59,048 nt of DNA from Synergistaceae bacterium (GTDB taxonomy: Bacteria; Synergistota; Synergistia; Synergistales; Aminobacteriaceae). Shown here piece after piece: positions 41,090 to 50,833 of the stretch; position 1 is the stretch's first letter; each line of letters starts with the position of its first letter. The translations under genes and the position numbers were made by a program. The notes under the pieces were generated by a model, which searched no databases, was not told the origin of the DNA, and saw only the letters and a list, made by a program, of their open reading frames with translations. The DNA lies in the NCBI GenBank assembly GCA_031274425.1, contig JAISQE010000048.1, positions 1-59,048 of the forward strand, given 5' to 3'.

Positions 41090-41521
41090 TTAGAGAATGA
41101 GCTTTTTTCCGCCTTGCTGCTGCGCCCCCAACCGGTCGAGCTGCCCCAGAACCGCCGCGGGCGCCACGTCGATCTTCGGTTTTTGCTGTTTGGCCACGGC
41201 GTCGGACACGCGTTTTTCGTACTCCTCCATTGTCTTCCTGATGGCCGCCACGTCGCCCTTGAGCCAGAGCAAAAGCCCTTTGGCCACGTTTTCCAGCGCC
41301 TCGTTGGAGGGAAGCTCCTCGATCATCCCCAGCTCCTTCAGAATCCGATGCTCTTCCCTGACGGAGTCCAGAACGTCTTGATCGGAGAAGACGCCTTTTT
41401 TGTAAAGAATGCGAAACATGATGTTGAAACGGCTTTTTTGGTTCTCGGCGTCTATCGCCATCCCGTCCACTCGGGCCAGAAGCATGGAAAGCAGTTCGTC
41501 GAGACCTATTTGCATAGGCAT
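41090..41521 (-). CDS. Hypothetical protein
   Basis: 143 residues from the ATG at 41521, preceded by GAAGGGGG; a longer frame back to 41725 has no support and overlaps the divergent small gene. Soluble, mostly helical: LDELLSMLLARVDGMAIDAE, IMFRILYKKGVFSDQDVLDSV, AIRKTMEEYEKRVSDAVAKQ; the C-terminus is Gln/Gly/Lys-rich. It resembles a small helical regulator or coiled-coil protein but no family was recognised. Located 54 bp before the CapD-like gene on the same strand. Confidence 0.7.
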   Translation of the reverse strand: MPMQIGLDELLSMLLARVDGMAIDAENQKSRFNIMFRILYKKGVFSDQDVLDSVREEHRILKELGMIEELPSNEALENVAKGLLLWLKGDVAAIRKTMEEYEKRVSDAVAKQQKPKIDVAPAAVLGQLDRLGAQQQGGKKLIL

Positions 41522-41678
41522 GATATAATTCCCCCTTCTCAATACTAACTTTTTTATTCTAGCATAGGCGCGGGAATTATAAGAGCATGTGGGATAATGT
41601 GCAGGGGTTGCCGCAACGCGCGCGGCGATCGGGAAGGCGTTTTGGCGCAGTTGCGGCAAATCGGAAGGAGGCGCGAAC

Positions 41679-41897
41679 ATGACGACCGTGGTTAAAACTT
41701 TTAAGTACGACGACATTGAAAACAAGAAACGTTTTCGGATCGAGCCTTCGCGTCGGGCGACGAAAAAAACGCCGGATCCCGAACAAAGAAGGATTTTCGC
41801 GGACCGTCAGAAACGCCTCCCCTCCCTCTGGCGCGAAATGGGCGTTATATCGTGGAAGGTTCTGACGTTGCGAGAGTCCGACCCGTGGGAACCATGA
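41679..41897 (+). CDS. Small hypothetical protein
   Basis: 72 residues with a very good ribosome site (GGAAGGAGG, 7 nt before the ATG). Basic and charged throughout: FKYDDIENKKRFRIEPSRRATKK, PEQRRIFADRQKRLPSLWREMG; no signal peptide or membrane segment. Divergent from the gene at 41090-41521. Family not recognised. Real because of the ribosome site and GC-rich codon use, but short. Confidence 0.55.
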   Translation: MTTVVKTFKYDDIENKKRFRIEPSRRATKKTPDPEQRRIFADRQKRLPSLWREMGVISWKVLTLRESDPWEP

Positions 41898-42100
41898 CAA
41901 AAGAGAGATGGGTAGGCGAAGGGCTTATTCAGAGAAAATTAGCGAAAAGGACTTCGTGTTTTTTGTCTTTTGTTTTTTTGGGACTTCCACTTCTTGACCT
42001 TATAGGTAGTATGGCGGTATTGGTGTTTTCTTGGAATGCCCCTTACTCCATTTATGATTTATCCACATTTCCCTCGCGGATTTGGGGGAGAAATGCCCGC

Positions 42101-42129
42101 TTGTCAAACGGATAACCCCTTTGTATAAT
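42101..42129 (+). promoter_or_regulatory. Strong sigma-70 promoter of tRNA-Gly
   Basis: TTGTCA at 42101-42106 and a perfect TATAAT at 42124-42129 with a 17-bp spacer, 15 bp before the tRNA. Confidence 0.8.
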
Positions 42130-42144
42130 AATAAATCGATACGC

Positions 42145-42220
42145 GCGGACATAGCTCAGCTGGTAGAGCATTAGCTTCCCAAGCTAAGGGTCGCGGGTCC
42201 GAATCCCGTTGTCCGCTCCA
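42145..42220 (+). tRNA. tRNA-Gly (anticodon CCC)
   Basis: 76 nt: acceptor GCGGACA/TGTCCGC, D-arm AGCTCAGCTGGTAGAGC, anticodon stem TTAGC/GCTAA with loop TTCCCAA (anticodon CCC), T-arm CGGGTCCGAATCCCG, discriminator T and encoded CCA. Confidence 0.97.
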
Positions 42221-42228
42221 GTAAAATC

Positions 42229-42265
42229 AAGGACTTAGGAGAACTTCCTGAGCCCTTTTTATTTT
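42229..42265 (+). terminator. Terminator after tRNA-Gly
   Basis: AAGGACTTAGGA and TCCTGAGCCCTT form a stem with 10 of 12 standard pairs and two wobble or mismatch positions, loop GAACT, followed by TTTTTATTTT. Directly after the tRNA. Confidence 0.75.
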
Positions 42266-42381
42266 CCCTTGCAACGCCCTGACGGGGTCTTCCGGAATTT
42301 GCGAGCGTAGTAGATTACAAATAATTTCACTATTCAGATGGTGAACTTCCATAAACGTTAAGGCTTGGACATCGCGCCGGT

Positions 42382-44151
42382 TCACTCGGCTTCTTTCATT
42401 TTCTTTCCGCTTTTGAGCTGTGTGGCGATCTTTTGGAACTCCGTCATCTCTTCGGGCGTCGCCTCCTGGCGCTTCATGCGGGCATCGAGGTAATCCATAC
42501 GCTCTTTCGCCCGTTTTCGCGTCAGCCCTTCGCAGACGACGCCCCAGGGATCGGCGTCGCGGGCGAACTCCAATTCTTCGCAAAACGAGTCGCCACGGGC
42601 GATGAAGGCCAGAGGGAAGCGCTCGTCCATGGAGTGCCACCTCATTTCGAGTTCTTGGGGCGACTCCATCATGATCGCCAGGACGATCTCCTTCACTTGG
42701 GTGTCCGCGATCAAGGGCAGGATCTCCTCGGGCCGGCAGGAGCGGCGGTATTCCTCGTCGCGCCAAAGCATCGCGCAAAGCGCCGCCTCCAAGGGCTCGT
42801 AGGACACCCGTTCCCCCCGTTTTTTCCCCTCCATCCCGCTTTCTTCCGTCCTGCGCTCCTCCGCCCTGTTGCCTCTGCCGCGGCGAAACTGCTCCAGCTC
42901 GCGCCAGAACTGGTCGGGGTAAAACCCTAAAGCGCCCGCCAGTTGAGAGACATAGGGCGCGATCGCCGTCGGTTGAAGCTGCAGCAGTCCGCTCCAGAGG
43001 GAATCCACGCCGCCGCGTCGCGTCGCGGGGTCCTCAAGCTGCGCGCTCACGGCGTGGAGATGCTGCAAGACCAAGGGGCGGGCCGCGTCGAAAGCCGCGT
43101 CGAAGAGCGCCTTCCCTCCCTCGGAGTTCAGCAGTTCGTCGGGGTCCTTGCCGGCGGGCAGCGAGATCACGTAGACGTCGAGCCCGAAGTTTTGCAGCGT
43201 GTACATTCCGCGCAGCGTCGCCTCCTGCCCCGCCGTGTCGCTGTCGTAGCAGATGTAGCACCGGTCGGCGAAACGTTTCAGCAGCTTGGCCTGTTCTTCG
43301 GTCAGAGCCGTGCCCAAGGAGGCGACGGTCTCGGAGTAACCGTGAATGTGCAACCGCAGGGCATCCATGTAACCTTCGACCAAGAGCGCGCGTCCCTTTT
43401 CCCGGATGGCGTTCTTGGCCGAGTGGAGCAGGTAGAGGTTGCGGCGCTTGCTGTAAAGCGATCCCTCGGGGCTGTTGATGTACTTGGCCCCTTCCCCGTC
43501 CACGATGCGGCCGCCGAAGGCGATCAGGCGGCCCGACAGGTCCCGGATCGGAAAGGTCACCCGTCCCCGGAAGCGGTCGTAAAAACCGCCCCGCTGGCTC
43601 TCCAGCACCAGCCCCGCCTCCAGGGCCTCCTGCGCCGAGACGTGTTCGCTCTGGAGCAAACGCCATGTGGCGTCCCAGGAACTGCTGCCCCAGCCCAGCT
43701 CGAAGCGGGCCGCGGCCTCGGGCGAGACGTTGCGCCTGGTCAGGTAGGCGCGGGCGGCCTCCCCCTCGGGGGCGGTCAGAAGCGAGCGAAAGGCCTTGCC
43801 GGCGATCTCCATGATCTCGTAAAGATTGCCGGAAACGCGTTTTTTGCCGTCGTTCCGGCTTTCCATGGGCGTCAATTCGATGCCCGCGCGCGCGGCCAGA
43901 AGCTCCAGGGTCTGGCGAAAATCCAGACCCTCCGTCTCCATGACGAAGGTGAAGATGTCCCCGCCCTTGCCGCAGCCGTAGCAATGGTAGTTTTGACGCT
44001 CCTGAGAGACGTGGAAAGAGGGCGTCTTTTCGTCGTGAAAGGGGCAGAGCCCCGTATAGTTCCGGCCGGATCGATGCAGACGCACCTTGTCCCCCACAAC
44101 ATCCAAGATGTCCAGTCGGTCTTTGATTCTTTTTACGTCGTCGTTCGCCAC
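42382..44151 (-). CDS. dnaG: DNA primase
   Basis: 589 residues if started at the GTG on 44151, which aligns with the usual DnaG start; upstream GTG (44160) and TTG (44166) are alternatives. The CHC2 zinc site is CPFHDEKTPSFHV with CYGCGKGGD; the Toprim core is ALLVEGYMDAL and YICYDSDTAGQEA with KDPDELL. The C-terminal helicase-binding region is about residues 440-589. It synthesises RNA primers at the replication fork. The usual partner rpoD is not in the window; a tRNA-Gly gene lies beyond its end. Confidence 0.95.
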   Translation of the reverse strand: MANDDVKRIKDRLDILDVVGDKVRLHRSGRNYTGLCPFHDEKTPSFHVSQERQNYHCYGCGKGGDIFTFVMETEGLDFRQTLELLAARAGIELTPMESRNDGKKRVSGNLYEIMEIAGKAFRSLLTAPEGEAARAYLTRRNVSPEAAARFELGWGSSSWDATWRLLQSEHVSAQEALEAGLVLESQRGGFYDRFRGRVTFPIRDLSGRLIAFGGRIVDGEGAKYINSPEGSLYSKRRNLYLLHSAKNAIREKGRALLVEGYMDALRLHIHGYSETVASLGTALTEEQAKLLKRFADRCYICYDSDTAGQEATLRGMYTLQNFGLDVYVISLPAGKDPDELLNSEGGKALFDAAFDAARPLVLQHLHAVSAQLEDPATRRGGVDSLWSGLLQLQPTAIAPYVSQLAGALGFYPDQFWRELEQFRRGRGNRAEERRTEESGMEGKKRGERVSYEPLEAALCAMLWRDEEYRRSCRPEEILPLIADTQVKEIVLAIMMESPQELEMRWHSMDERFPLAFIARGDSFCEELEFARDADPWGVVCEGLTRKRAKERMDYLDARMKRQEATPEEMTEFQKIATQLKSGKKMKEAE

Positions 44152-44341
44152 GTTTCCCACCCGCAAACAAAATAAAAAACGGAGAGGCTCGACTCAACCT
44201 CTTCCCACCAATAAAAAACTGTTTTTAGCTATTCTAACTTTAGGCCTTTTACTTCAATTCGCTATAAAGTCCGCTTTATTGTACCACCACGGATTTTTGG
44301 GGGTTTGGGTGTACTATAACTCCGAAGGTCAGATATCGGCG

Positions 44342-45586
44342 ATGGGGGAATTGGAATTGGAAAACACGGATACGGAAAACGCGGGCACGATCGATTATCG
44401 TCTGCCCAGCTCCCGCATGAAAGACGCCATGGGGGGCGGGGGCATACGCGAGATTGTGACGAAGGCCGAGGCGCTGGAGCGCCTTGGCCGGAAGATCATT
44501 CATCTGGAAATCGGGCGGCCCGACTACGACTCGCCCGCCTGCGCGAAGGCGGGGGTGATCGAGGCGCTGGAACGCGGGGACGTTCACTATACGGAGACGG
44601 CGGGGACTTCGGAGCTGCGGCGCGCCATAGCGGACGCGGAGCGAGACGCGGGCATGGACGTGGACGCGGACCGGGAGGTGGTGGTCACGGCGGGGGCGAT
44701 CGAGGCGCTGGCCACGGTGTTCTTGACGATCTTGGAGCCGGGGGACGAGGTGATCGTCCCGACGCCCTTCTTCCCCGCCTACTCCGTGCAGATCGCGATG
44801 GCGGGGGGGCTGCTGCGCCAGGTCCCCTGCCGATTCGAGACGGGTTTTCGCCCCGACGCCGGAGATATCGAGGCGGCGATCACGCCCAGGACGCGCATGA
44901 TTCTCATCAACACGCCCAACAACCCCACGGGGGCGGTGATGGGACGCGGGGAGCTGGAGGACGTCGCCGCGCTGGCGCGGAAACACGACCTCCTGGTGGT
45001 GAGCGACGAGTGCTACGAAAAGTTTTCGTATGAAGGGCAGCACGTCTCCATCGCGTCGCTGCCGGAAATGCGCGAGCGGACAATCGTGGTCAACGCGGCG
45101 TCGAAGACCTTCTCGATGACGGGGTGGCGCGTGGGGTGGCTGATCCTGCCGCCTGGGATCAAGCCCTACGCGGCCAAGTGCCATCAGCACCTGACGAGCT
45201 GCGTGACCTCCTTCGCCCAAGCGGGCGTCGCCAGCGCCCTGCGCGGCGCGGGCGGCGACGTGAAACGGATGATCGAGGGCTATAGGGAGCGCCGGGATTT
45301 TCTAGTCGGCCGGTTGAAAAACATCCGGGGTTTCGAGGTCCGCATACCGGAGGGCGCGTTCTACGTGTTTCCGAGGGTGTCGGCGCTGATGAGGCGTTTG
45401 GGTCTCGACGTTCCGGGGCTGGCGGCGTGGCTGCTGGAAAAAGCGGGAGTCGCCGTCGTCCCCGGAGACGCGTTTTGCGCGCGGGGCGATTTTTTGCGCA
45501 TGGCCTACTGCCGTCCCCTGGAAGAACTCGCCGAGGCGACGGAGCGCATCGACCAGGCCATCCAAAACTCCACGTCGAGCCCCTGA
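44342..45586 (+). CDS. Class I/II (aspartate-type) PLP aminotransferase
   Basis: 414 residues from the ATG at 44342; the conserved core starts about 20 residues later (YRLPSSRMKD), so a later ATG at 44418 is possible. Fold-type I motifs: HLEIGRPDYDSP, HYTETAGTSELRRAIA, INTPNNPTGAVM (substrate Asn), VVSDECYEKF (Asp/Tyr for PLP) and NAASKTFSMTGWRVGW with the Schiff-base Lys, then LRMAYCRPLEEL with the carboxylate-binding Arg. It moves amino groups between an amino acid and a 2-oxo acid. Divergent from dnaG and convergent with aspS (3 bp apart). Confidence 0.9.
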   Translation: MGELELENTDTENAGTIDYRLPSSRMKDAMGGGGIREIVTKAEALERLGRKIIHLEIGRPDYDSPACAKAGVIEALERGDVHYTETAGTSELRRAIADAERDAGMDVDADREVVVTAGAIEALATVFLTILEPGDEVIVPTPFFPAYSVQIAMAGGLLRQVPCRFETGFRPDAGDIEAAITPRTRMILINTPNNPTGAVMGRGELEDVAALARKHDLLVVSDECYEKFSYEGQHVSIASLPEMRERTIVVNAASKTFSMTGWRVGWLILPPGIKPYAAKCHQHLTSCVTSFAQAGVASALRGAGGDVKRMIEGYRERRDFLVGRLKNIRGFEVRIPEGAFYVFPRVSALMRRLGLDVPGLAAWLLEKAGVAVVPGDAFCARGDFLRMAYCRPLEELAEATERIDQAIQNSTSSP

Positions 45587-45589
45587 GGT

Positions 45590-47419
45590 TCAGTTCTCGA
45601 CGGGGGCGCACCGGATGTGCAGCTCTTCCAGGCGCGACTCCTCCACGGCGTCGGGCGCTCTCGACAGCAGGCACTGCGCCTTTTGCGTCTTGGGGAAGGC
45701 CATGACGTCCCGGATGGATTGGCCGCCGCAGAGGATCATCGCGAGCCGGTCCACTCCCAAAGCGATGCCGCCGTGGGGGGGCGTCCCGTAGGAAAGCGCG
45801 TCCAGAAAAAACCCGAAGCGCTCCCTCGCCTGTTCCTCTCCGATGCCCAGGCAGGCAAACGCCCTGCGCTGCACCGCCGGATCGTGGATTCGGATGGACC
45901 CTCCCCCCACCTCGCTGCCGTTCAGGACGATGTCGTACGCCCGGGCTAAAACCTTCCCCGGGTCCGTCTCCATCAAATCGAGCTGCTCCAGCACGGGCGA
46001 CGTGAAGGGGTGGTGCATGGCCGACCATCGACGGGCCTCCTCGTCCCACTCGAACAAGGGGAAACGCACCACCCATAGGAACTTCCACCCTTTCTCGTCG
46101 ATCAGCCCACGGGTTTTGCCCAGGTCGAGGCGCAGCGTTCCCAGCACCGTGCACGCCTTCAGCCGCGAGGGGTCGGCCACGACAAAAAGCGCGTCTCCGT
46201 CCCCGAGGCCGCCGATTTTTTTCAGACGGTCCCGCTCCTCTTCGTTCATGAACTTCACCAAAGGGCCTTTCAGTTCGTTTTCTTTCATCTGGAAAACGCC
46301 CAACCCCGACGCTCCCCACTTTTTCGCCCGCTCTTCGATCTCCGAAAGCTCTTTGCGGGACAGGGAGGCCCCGCCGGGAAGGGGAAGGGCGCGCACCGCG
46401 CCGTCGCTTTCCAGGATTTTGCGAAAGGGCTCGAAGGAACCCTCCCGAAAAACGGGGGCCAGGTCCACAAGCTCCATCGGAATGCGCAGGTCCGGTTTGT
46501 CGCTGCCGTAAAGGTCGATGGCGTCCCAATAGTCCATACGGCGGAAGGGGGTGGGGACGTCCTCGTCGAGAATCGTCTTGAACAATCCCTTCATGTAGCC
46601 CTCGATCGTGGTCATGACGTCGTCTTCCACGACGTAGCTCATCTCCACGTCGACCTGCGTGAACTCCGGCTGGCGGTCGGCCCGCAGGTCTTCGTCGCGG
46701 AAACATTTGACGATCTGGTAGTAGCGGTCGAACCCGCTCACCATCAAAATTTGTTTGAAGAGCTGCGGGGACTGAGGCAGCGCGTAAAAAGCGCCTGGGT
46801 TGACGCGGCTGGGAACCAGGTAGTCCCGCGCGCCCTCGGGCGTGGCCTTCGTCAGCATCGGCGTCTCTATTTCGACGAAATCGTTGTCGGCCAGGAAATT
46901 GCGGGTGAAGGTGTACAGTTTGCTCCGCGTCCGCAGGTTGTTCTGCATCCGCTCGCGGCGCAAGTCCAGGTAACGGTAGGCCAAGCGAAGGTTTTCGTCC
47001 ACCTTGTCCGTGGCGTCCCCCACCTCGAAGGGCAGGGGCTCCGAGGGCGCGAGCAGGAGAAAGTCCTCCGCCGCGACCTCCACTTTGCCGGTGGCCAAAG
47101 CGGGGTTTTCCGTCCCCTCGGGCCGCCGGGTCACCTTGCCCCGCACCGCTATGCAATACTCGCTCCGAAGGTCCCCCGCCCGGACGTGCACGCCGCCCGC
47201 GTCGGGATTGGAGTCGGGATCGAAAACGATTTGGACGGGTCCCGAATGATCCCAAAGCTCTATGAAAATAATGCCGCCCAGGTCGCGTCTTCTGCGGACC
47301 CAACCGTTGACTTTGATTTCCTCGCCGATCGCGTCCTCCCCCACGTGCCCGCACAGACTCGAGCGCTTCCAATAATTGTCGAAAAACTCCGGCCTCCCGG
47401 CCTCCTTCGCACTTCCCAT
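45590..47419 (-). CDS. aspS: Aspartate--tRNA ligase
   Basis: 609 residues from the ATG at 47419, preceded by AGGAGG. N-terminal OB anticodon domain (VNGWVRRRRDLGGIIFIELWD); class II motif 2 in SPQLFKQILMVSGFDRYYQIVKCFRDEDLRADRQPEFTQVD; bacterial GAD insert near 290-420; motif 3 GIALGVDRLAMILCG near the end. It charges tRNA-Asp, and possibly tRNA-Asn in species that use the amidotransferase route. Upstream is valS, 34 bp away on the same strand. Confidence 0.96.
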   Translation of the reverse strand: MGSAKEAGRPEFFDNYWKRSSLCGHVGEDAIGEEIKVNGWVRRRRDLGGIIFIELWDHSGPVQIVFDPDSNPDAGGVHVRAGDLRSEYCIAVRGKVTRRPEGTENPALATGKVEVAAEDFLLLAPSEPLPFEVGDATDKVDENLRLAYRYLDLRRERMQNNLRTRSKLYTFTRNFLADNDFVEIETPMLTKATPEGARDYLVPSRVNPGAFYALPQSPQLFKQILMVSGFDRYYQIVKCFRDEDLRADRQPEFTQVDVEMSYVVEDDVMTTIEGYMKGLFKTILDEDVPTPFRRMDYWDAIDLYGSDKPDLRIPMELVDLAPVFREGSFEPFRKILESDGAVRALPLPGGASLSRKELSEIEERAKKWGASGLGVFQMKENELKGPLVKFMNEEERDRLKKIGGLGDGDALFVVADPSRLKACTVLGTLRLDLGKTRGLIDEKGWKFLWVVRFPLFEWDEEARRWSAMHHPFTSPVLEQLDLMETDPGKVLARAYDIVLNGSEVGGGSIRIHDPAVQRRAFACLGIGEEQARERFGFFLDALSYGTPPHGGIALGVDRLAMILCGGQSIRDVMAFPKTQKAQCLLSRAPDAVEESRLEELHIRCAPVEN

Positions 47420-47453
47420 ATATAAGACGCCTCCTAAATTCAAGCCCTGAGCT

Positions 47454-50138
47454 TTATTCGCTCAGGCTTTGCAGGTTTTCCTCCAGGCGGAGGATCTGGG
47501 CTTGGCCCTCGGCGACGCGGGCGCGTTCTTTCTCCACGACCTCCACGGGGGCGCGGACGACGAAGTCCGGTTTGTCCAGACGGCCTCGGCTCGCGGCCAC
47601 GGTCTTCTCGATAGAGGACAGTTCCTGTTTCAAACGCGCGACCTCGGCGTCGATGTCCAACACGTCGCCCACGTGGAGGCTGATCTCCCCCTCTCCGATG
47701 ACGGAGGACAGGCACGCGGAGGGGCGGGGAGCGGCGGTGGGCGACAGCTCGATCTCTTTCACGCGGCAGAGCGTGGAGGCCAGGGGCAGGGCCTCTTTCA
47801 GGGCCGCCACGGTCTCGGGGCGGTCCATGCGGATCACGGCCCGTCCCATCCACTGCTGGGGGGGAACGTGGGCCTCGGCCCGCAGGTTTCTCAGGGTCCG
47901 CACGGCGTCCTGAAAGTCCTGCATCCCGCGGCCGATCTCGAAACGGTACTCGGGTTTCGGCTTAGGCCAGGCGGCCGTCATGATGGATTCGGCCCTTTCG
48001 GCCGCCGCGTGATAGCCGAAGGCCTCCCACAGCTCCTCCGTCACGAAGGGAATGAAGGGATGGAGAAGGGGCAGCAGGGTTTTGAAGGCCTCGTCCAGGA
48101 CGCCCTGAACGGTTTTTTTGCGGTCGTCCCCCTCGTCGCCCTTCAGCGCGGGCTTCGACATTTCCAGATACCAGTCGCAGAAGTCGCCCCAGATAAAGTC
48201 GTAGAGCAGCCGGGCGGCCGAGCCGATGTCGTAGTCGTCGATCAGGCGCGTCTCCTGTTCCACCACATCCTGGGCGCGGGCGAGGATCCAGCGGTCCTGC
48301 AGGCGCAGATGCGCGGGGTCGATCTTCGCCGGCTCCTCCTCCAGGTTCATCAGGGCGAAACGCGCCGCGTTCCAAAGCTTGTTCATGAAAAAGCGGTACG
48401 TCTCGATCTTTCCCGGCGAGAGCAGGATGTCGCGCCCCTGGGTGGAAAGCGCCGCCAGCGCCATGCGGAGCGCGTCCGCGCCGTACTTGTCGATCATGTC
48501 CAGCGGGTCGATCACGTTGCCCTTGGACTTGCTCATCTTCTGCCCGTGCTCGTCCCGGATCAGGGAGTGGATGTAGACGTCCTTGAACGGCTCCTGGTCC
48601 ATGAACTCCAGCCCCATCATGATCATGCGGGCGACCCAGAAGAAGATGATGTCGAACCCCGTCACCATCAGGGACGTGGGGTAAAAGTACTGGAGCTCCG
48701 GCGTTTTGTCCGGCCAGCCCATCGTGGAAAACGGCCAGAGGGCGCTGCTGAACCAGGTGTCCAGCACGTCCTCGTCCTGGAGGATGTTGGCGGATTTGCA
48801 GCTTTCGCACTGGGTCGGGTCCGTCGCCGACACGGTGACGTGTCCGCAGTCCCCGCAGGTCCAGGCCGGGATCCGGTGCCCCCACCAGAGCTGCCGCGAG
48901 ATGCACCAGTCGCGGATGTTTTCCATCCACTGGAAGTACGTCTTCTCCCACTGTTCGGGGATCCAGCGGATGAGGCCATCCTGGACGGCCTTCACCCCCC
49001 GCTCCGCCAGGGGTTTGGCGCGGACGAACCACTGCTCCGAAAGGTAGGGCTCGACGGTGGTGTTGCAGCGGTGACAGTGTCCGACCGCGTGGGTCATGTC
49101 CTCCGTGCGGATCAGGAAGCCCCGCTTTTCCAGGTCCTCCGCCGACTTGGCGCGGGCCTCTTTTATGGAAAGCCCCTTGTAGACCCCGGCCGCCTCGTTC
49201 ATGAAGCCCTCCCCGTCGATCACCTGCAGTTGAGGCAGGTCGTGACGCAGCCCCACCAGGAAGTCGTTGGGGTCGTGGGCGGGGGTGATCTTGACGCAGC
49301 CGGTGCCGAACTCGGGATCGACCATGTTGTCCTCGATGATGGGGATCGCGCGTTCGGCCCCCGTACCGTCCGCCGACAGCGGCACCAGCACTTTTTTGCC
49401 GATCAGCGGCTTGAACCGCTCCGAACGGGGATGGACGGCGATGGCCACGTCGCCCAGGATCGTCTCGGGGCGCGTCGTCGCCACCACGATGCCCTCGCCC
49501 CCGTCCTCGAAGGGATAGCGCACGTAGTAAAATTTGCCCGGCGCTTCGTCGTACTCGACCTCCAGGTCGGAAAGCGCCGTGTGGCATCGGGAACACCAGT
49601 TGATGATGTACTTCCCCCGGTAGATCAGGTCTTTTTTATAGAGCCGCACGAAGACCTCCCGGACCGCCCGGGACAGCCCCTCGTCCAGCGTGAAGCGCTC
49701 GCGCCGCCAGTCGCAGGAGTTTCCCAGCTTTTTCATCTGTTGGATGATGCGGTCGCCGTAGATTTTCTTCCACTCCCAGACCTTCTCGACGAAGGCGTCG
49801 CGCCCCAACTCGTGGCGCGTGACGCCCTTGGAGGCCAGGTCCTTTTCCACCACGTTCTGGGTGGCGATGCCCGCGTGGTCCGTCCCCGGAAGCCACAGGA
49901 CGCTGTACCCCTGCATCCGCCGGGCGCGGCACAGGATATCCTGAAAGGTGTTGTTGAAAGCGTGTCCCATGTGCAGCGAGCCCGTCACGTTGGGCGGCGG
50001 AATCACGATCGAAAAGGGCGGCCTGCCGTCGACCTCCGCGTTGAAAAACCCCTTTTCGAGCCAGACGTCGTACCATTTCCCCTCGATCGCCTCGGGCGAG
50101 TATCCCTTGGCCAGTTCCCTGTCTTTCCGCATCCGCAT
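47454..50138 (-). CDS. valS: Valine--tRNA ligase
   Basis: 894 residues from the ATG at 50138; the next ATG at 50132 is possible. Class I synthetase: PPPNVTGSLHMGHAFNNT holds the HIGH motif (HMGH) near residue 56; the editing domain spans about 190-350 with TTRPETILGDVAIAVHP; KMSKSKGNVIDP near 525. The C-terminal coiled coil (EVARLKQELSSIEKTVAASRGRL) is the usual ValS tRNA-binding arm. A GGAGGGG lies about 12 nt before the start. It charges tRNA-Val and edits Thr. Confidence 0.97.
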   Translation of the reverse strand: MRMRKDRELAKGYSPEAIEGKWYDVWLEKGFFNAEVDGRPPFSIVIPPPNVTGSLHMGHAFNNTFQDILCRARRMQGYSVLWLPGTDHAGIATQNVVEKDLASKGVTRHELGRDAFVEKVWEWKKIYGDRIIQQMKKLGNSCDWRRERFTLDEGLSRAVREVFVRLYKKDLIYRGKYIINWCSRCHTALSDLEVEYDEAPGKFYYVRYPFEDGGEGIVVATTRPETILGDVAIAVHPRSERFKPLIGKKVLVPLSADGTGAERAIPIIEDNMVDPEFGTGCVKITPAHDPNDFLVGLRHDLPQLQVIDGEGFMNEAAGVYKGLSIKEARAKSAEDLEKRGFLIRTEDMTHAVGHCHRCNTTVEPYLSEQWFVRAKPLAERGVKAVQDGLIRWIPEQWEKTYFQWMENIRDWCISRQLWWGHRIPAWTCGDCGHVTVSATDPTQCESCKSANILQDEDVLDTWFSSALWPFSTMGWPDKTPELQYFYPTSLMVTGFDIIFFWVARMIMMGLEFMDQEPFKDVYIHSLIRDEHGQKMSKSKGNVIDPLDMIDKYGADALRMALAALSTQGRDILLSPGKIETYRFFMNKLWNAARFALMNLEEEPAKIDPAHLRLQDRWILARAQDVVEQETRLIDDYDIGSAARLLYDFIWGDFCDWYLEMSKPALKGDEGDDRKKTVQGVLDEAFKTLLPLLHPFIPFVTEELWEAFGYHAAAERAESIMTAAWPKPKPEYRFEIGRGMQDFQDAVRTLRNLRAEAHVPPQQWMGRAVIRMDRPETVAALKEALPLASTLCRVKEIELSPTAAPRPSACLSSVIGEGEISLHVGDVLDIDAEVARLKQELSSIEKTVAASRGRLDKPDFVVRAPVEVVEKERARVAEGQAQILRLEENLQSLSE

Positions 50139-50233
50139 TCCCAACCCCGCCCCTCCGGCAATTATGTATGTTATGTACGCATAAACCTCGTTATATTATC
50201 ACTTGTTTTTGGAGAATTAAAGCGGGGCGGAGC

Positions 50234-50833
50234 CTACGGAATACGGGACGCCGCGGCGACCGCCGCCGGCTCGGGGCATCGCGAAACGCGAAGCCGGACA
50301 AGCTCCGGCCCGGTCTCGACGACAAGCAGGTCGCCCAAATCGAGCTTTGCCTCGAAGAGAACGGATTCGGTCTCCTCCCCCGTCACCTGGACCCGAGTGT
50401 CGCCGCATCGCGCGTAAACGCAGGTGAAGCCGTCGACGGCGCAGGGATACGTCCCCTCGGGCGCGGCGTAGATCTCCCCCTTCCAGTTCGGCCTGTGGAT
50501 CAGGTTGAAGTCCACGCACCTGCCGAACGACCGCGTCGTCCAGTGCCCCTCGAAGGCGTCGACCCGCAAAGGGGTCAGCGTGACCTCCCGGCGTTGTTCC
50601 CGCAGCTCGTGGACCAGGCGCATCTCTCCCGTCAGGGGCGTGATGTGCCGGACGTACCCCGCGAAGGAAGAGAACGTGGACTCCTCCGCCTCCACCGTGG
50701 CCGAGGACACCCGCAGCTCGAAATTCCTCTTCGCCAGGTCGGCGTCGCCGGGGTAGATGAACAACTCCGTGGTGCGCCCCCCCGACCATGCGGCGACCCG
50801 CAAAGAATCCTTTTTCCTCACGTCGCTTTTCAT
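50234..50833 (-). CDS. HutD/Ves-family protein
   Basis: 199 residues from an ATG with AAGGAGG 8 nt upstream. Cupin-like beta fold with the family marks WSGGRTTELFIYPGDADLAKRNF and RVSSATVEAEESTFSSFAGY, then HITPLTGEMRLVHE. HutD proteins accompany histidine-utilisation genes, possibly binding formylglutamate, and Ves is a cold-induced relative. No hut gene is in the window, so its role here is open. It ends 95 bp before valS on the same strand. Confidence 0.85.
   Translation of the reverse strand: MKSDVRKKDSLRVAAWSGGRTTELFIYPGDADLAKRNFELRVSSATVEAEESTFSSFAGYVRHITPLTGEMRLVHELREQRREVTLTPLRVDAFEGHWTTRSFGRCVDFNLIHRPNWKGEIYAAPEGTYPCAVDGFTCVYARCGDTRVQVTGEETESVLFEAKLDLGDLLVVETGPELVRLRVSRCPEPAAVAAASRIP

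Noticed and set aside
41852-42115. 87-codon frame upstream of tRNA-Gly
   Set aside because: It overlaps the end of the small gene at 41679-41897, has no good ribosome site and covers the tRNA promoter.
47469-50417. Very long plus-strand open frame (982 codons) opposite valS
   Set aside because: It mirrors valS, which has all synthetase motifs; long antisense frames are expected in GC-rich genes. No motif or ribosome site supports it.
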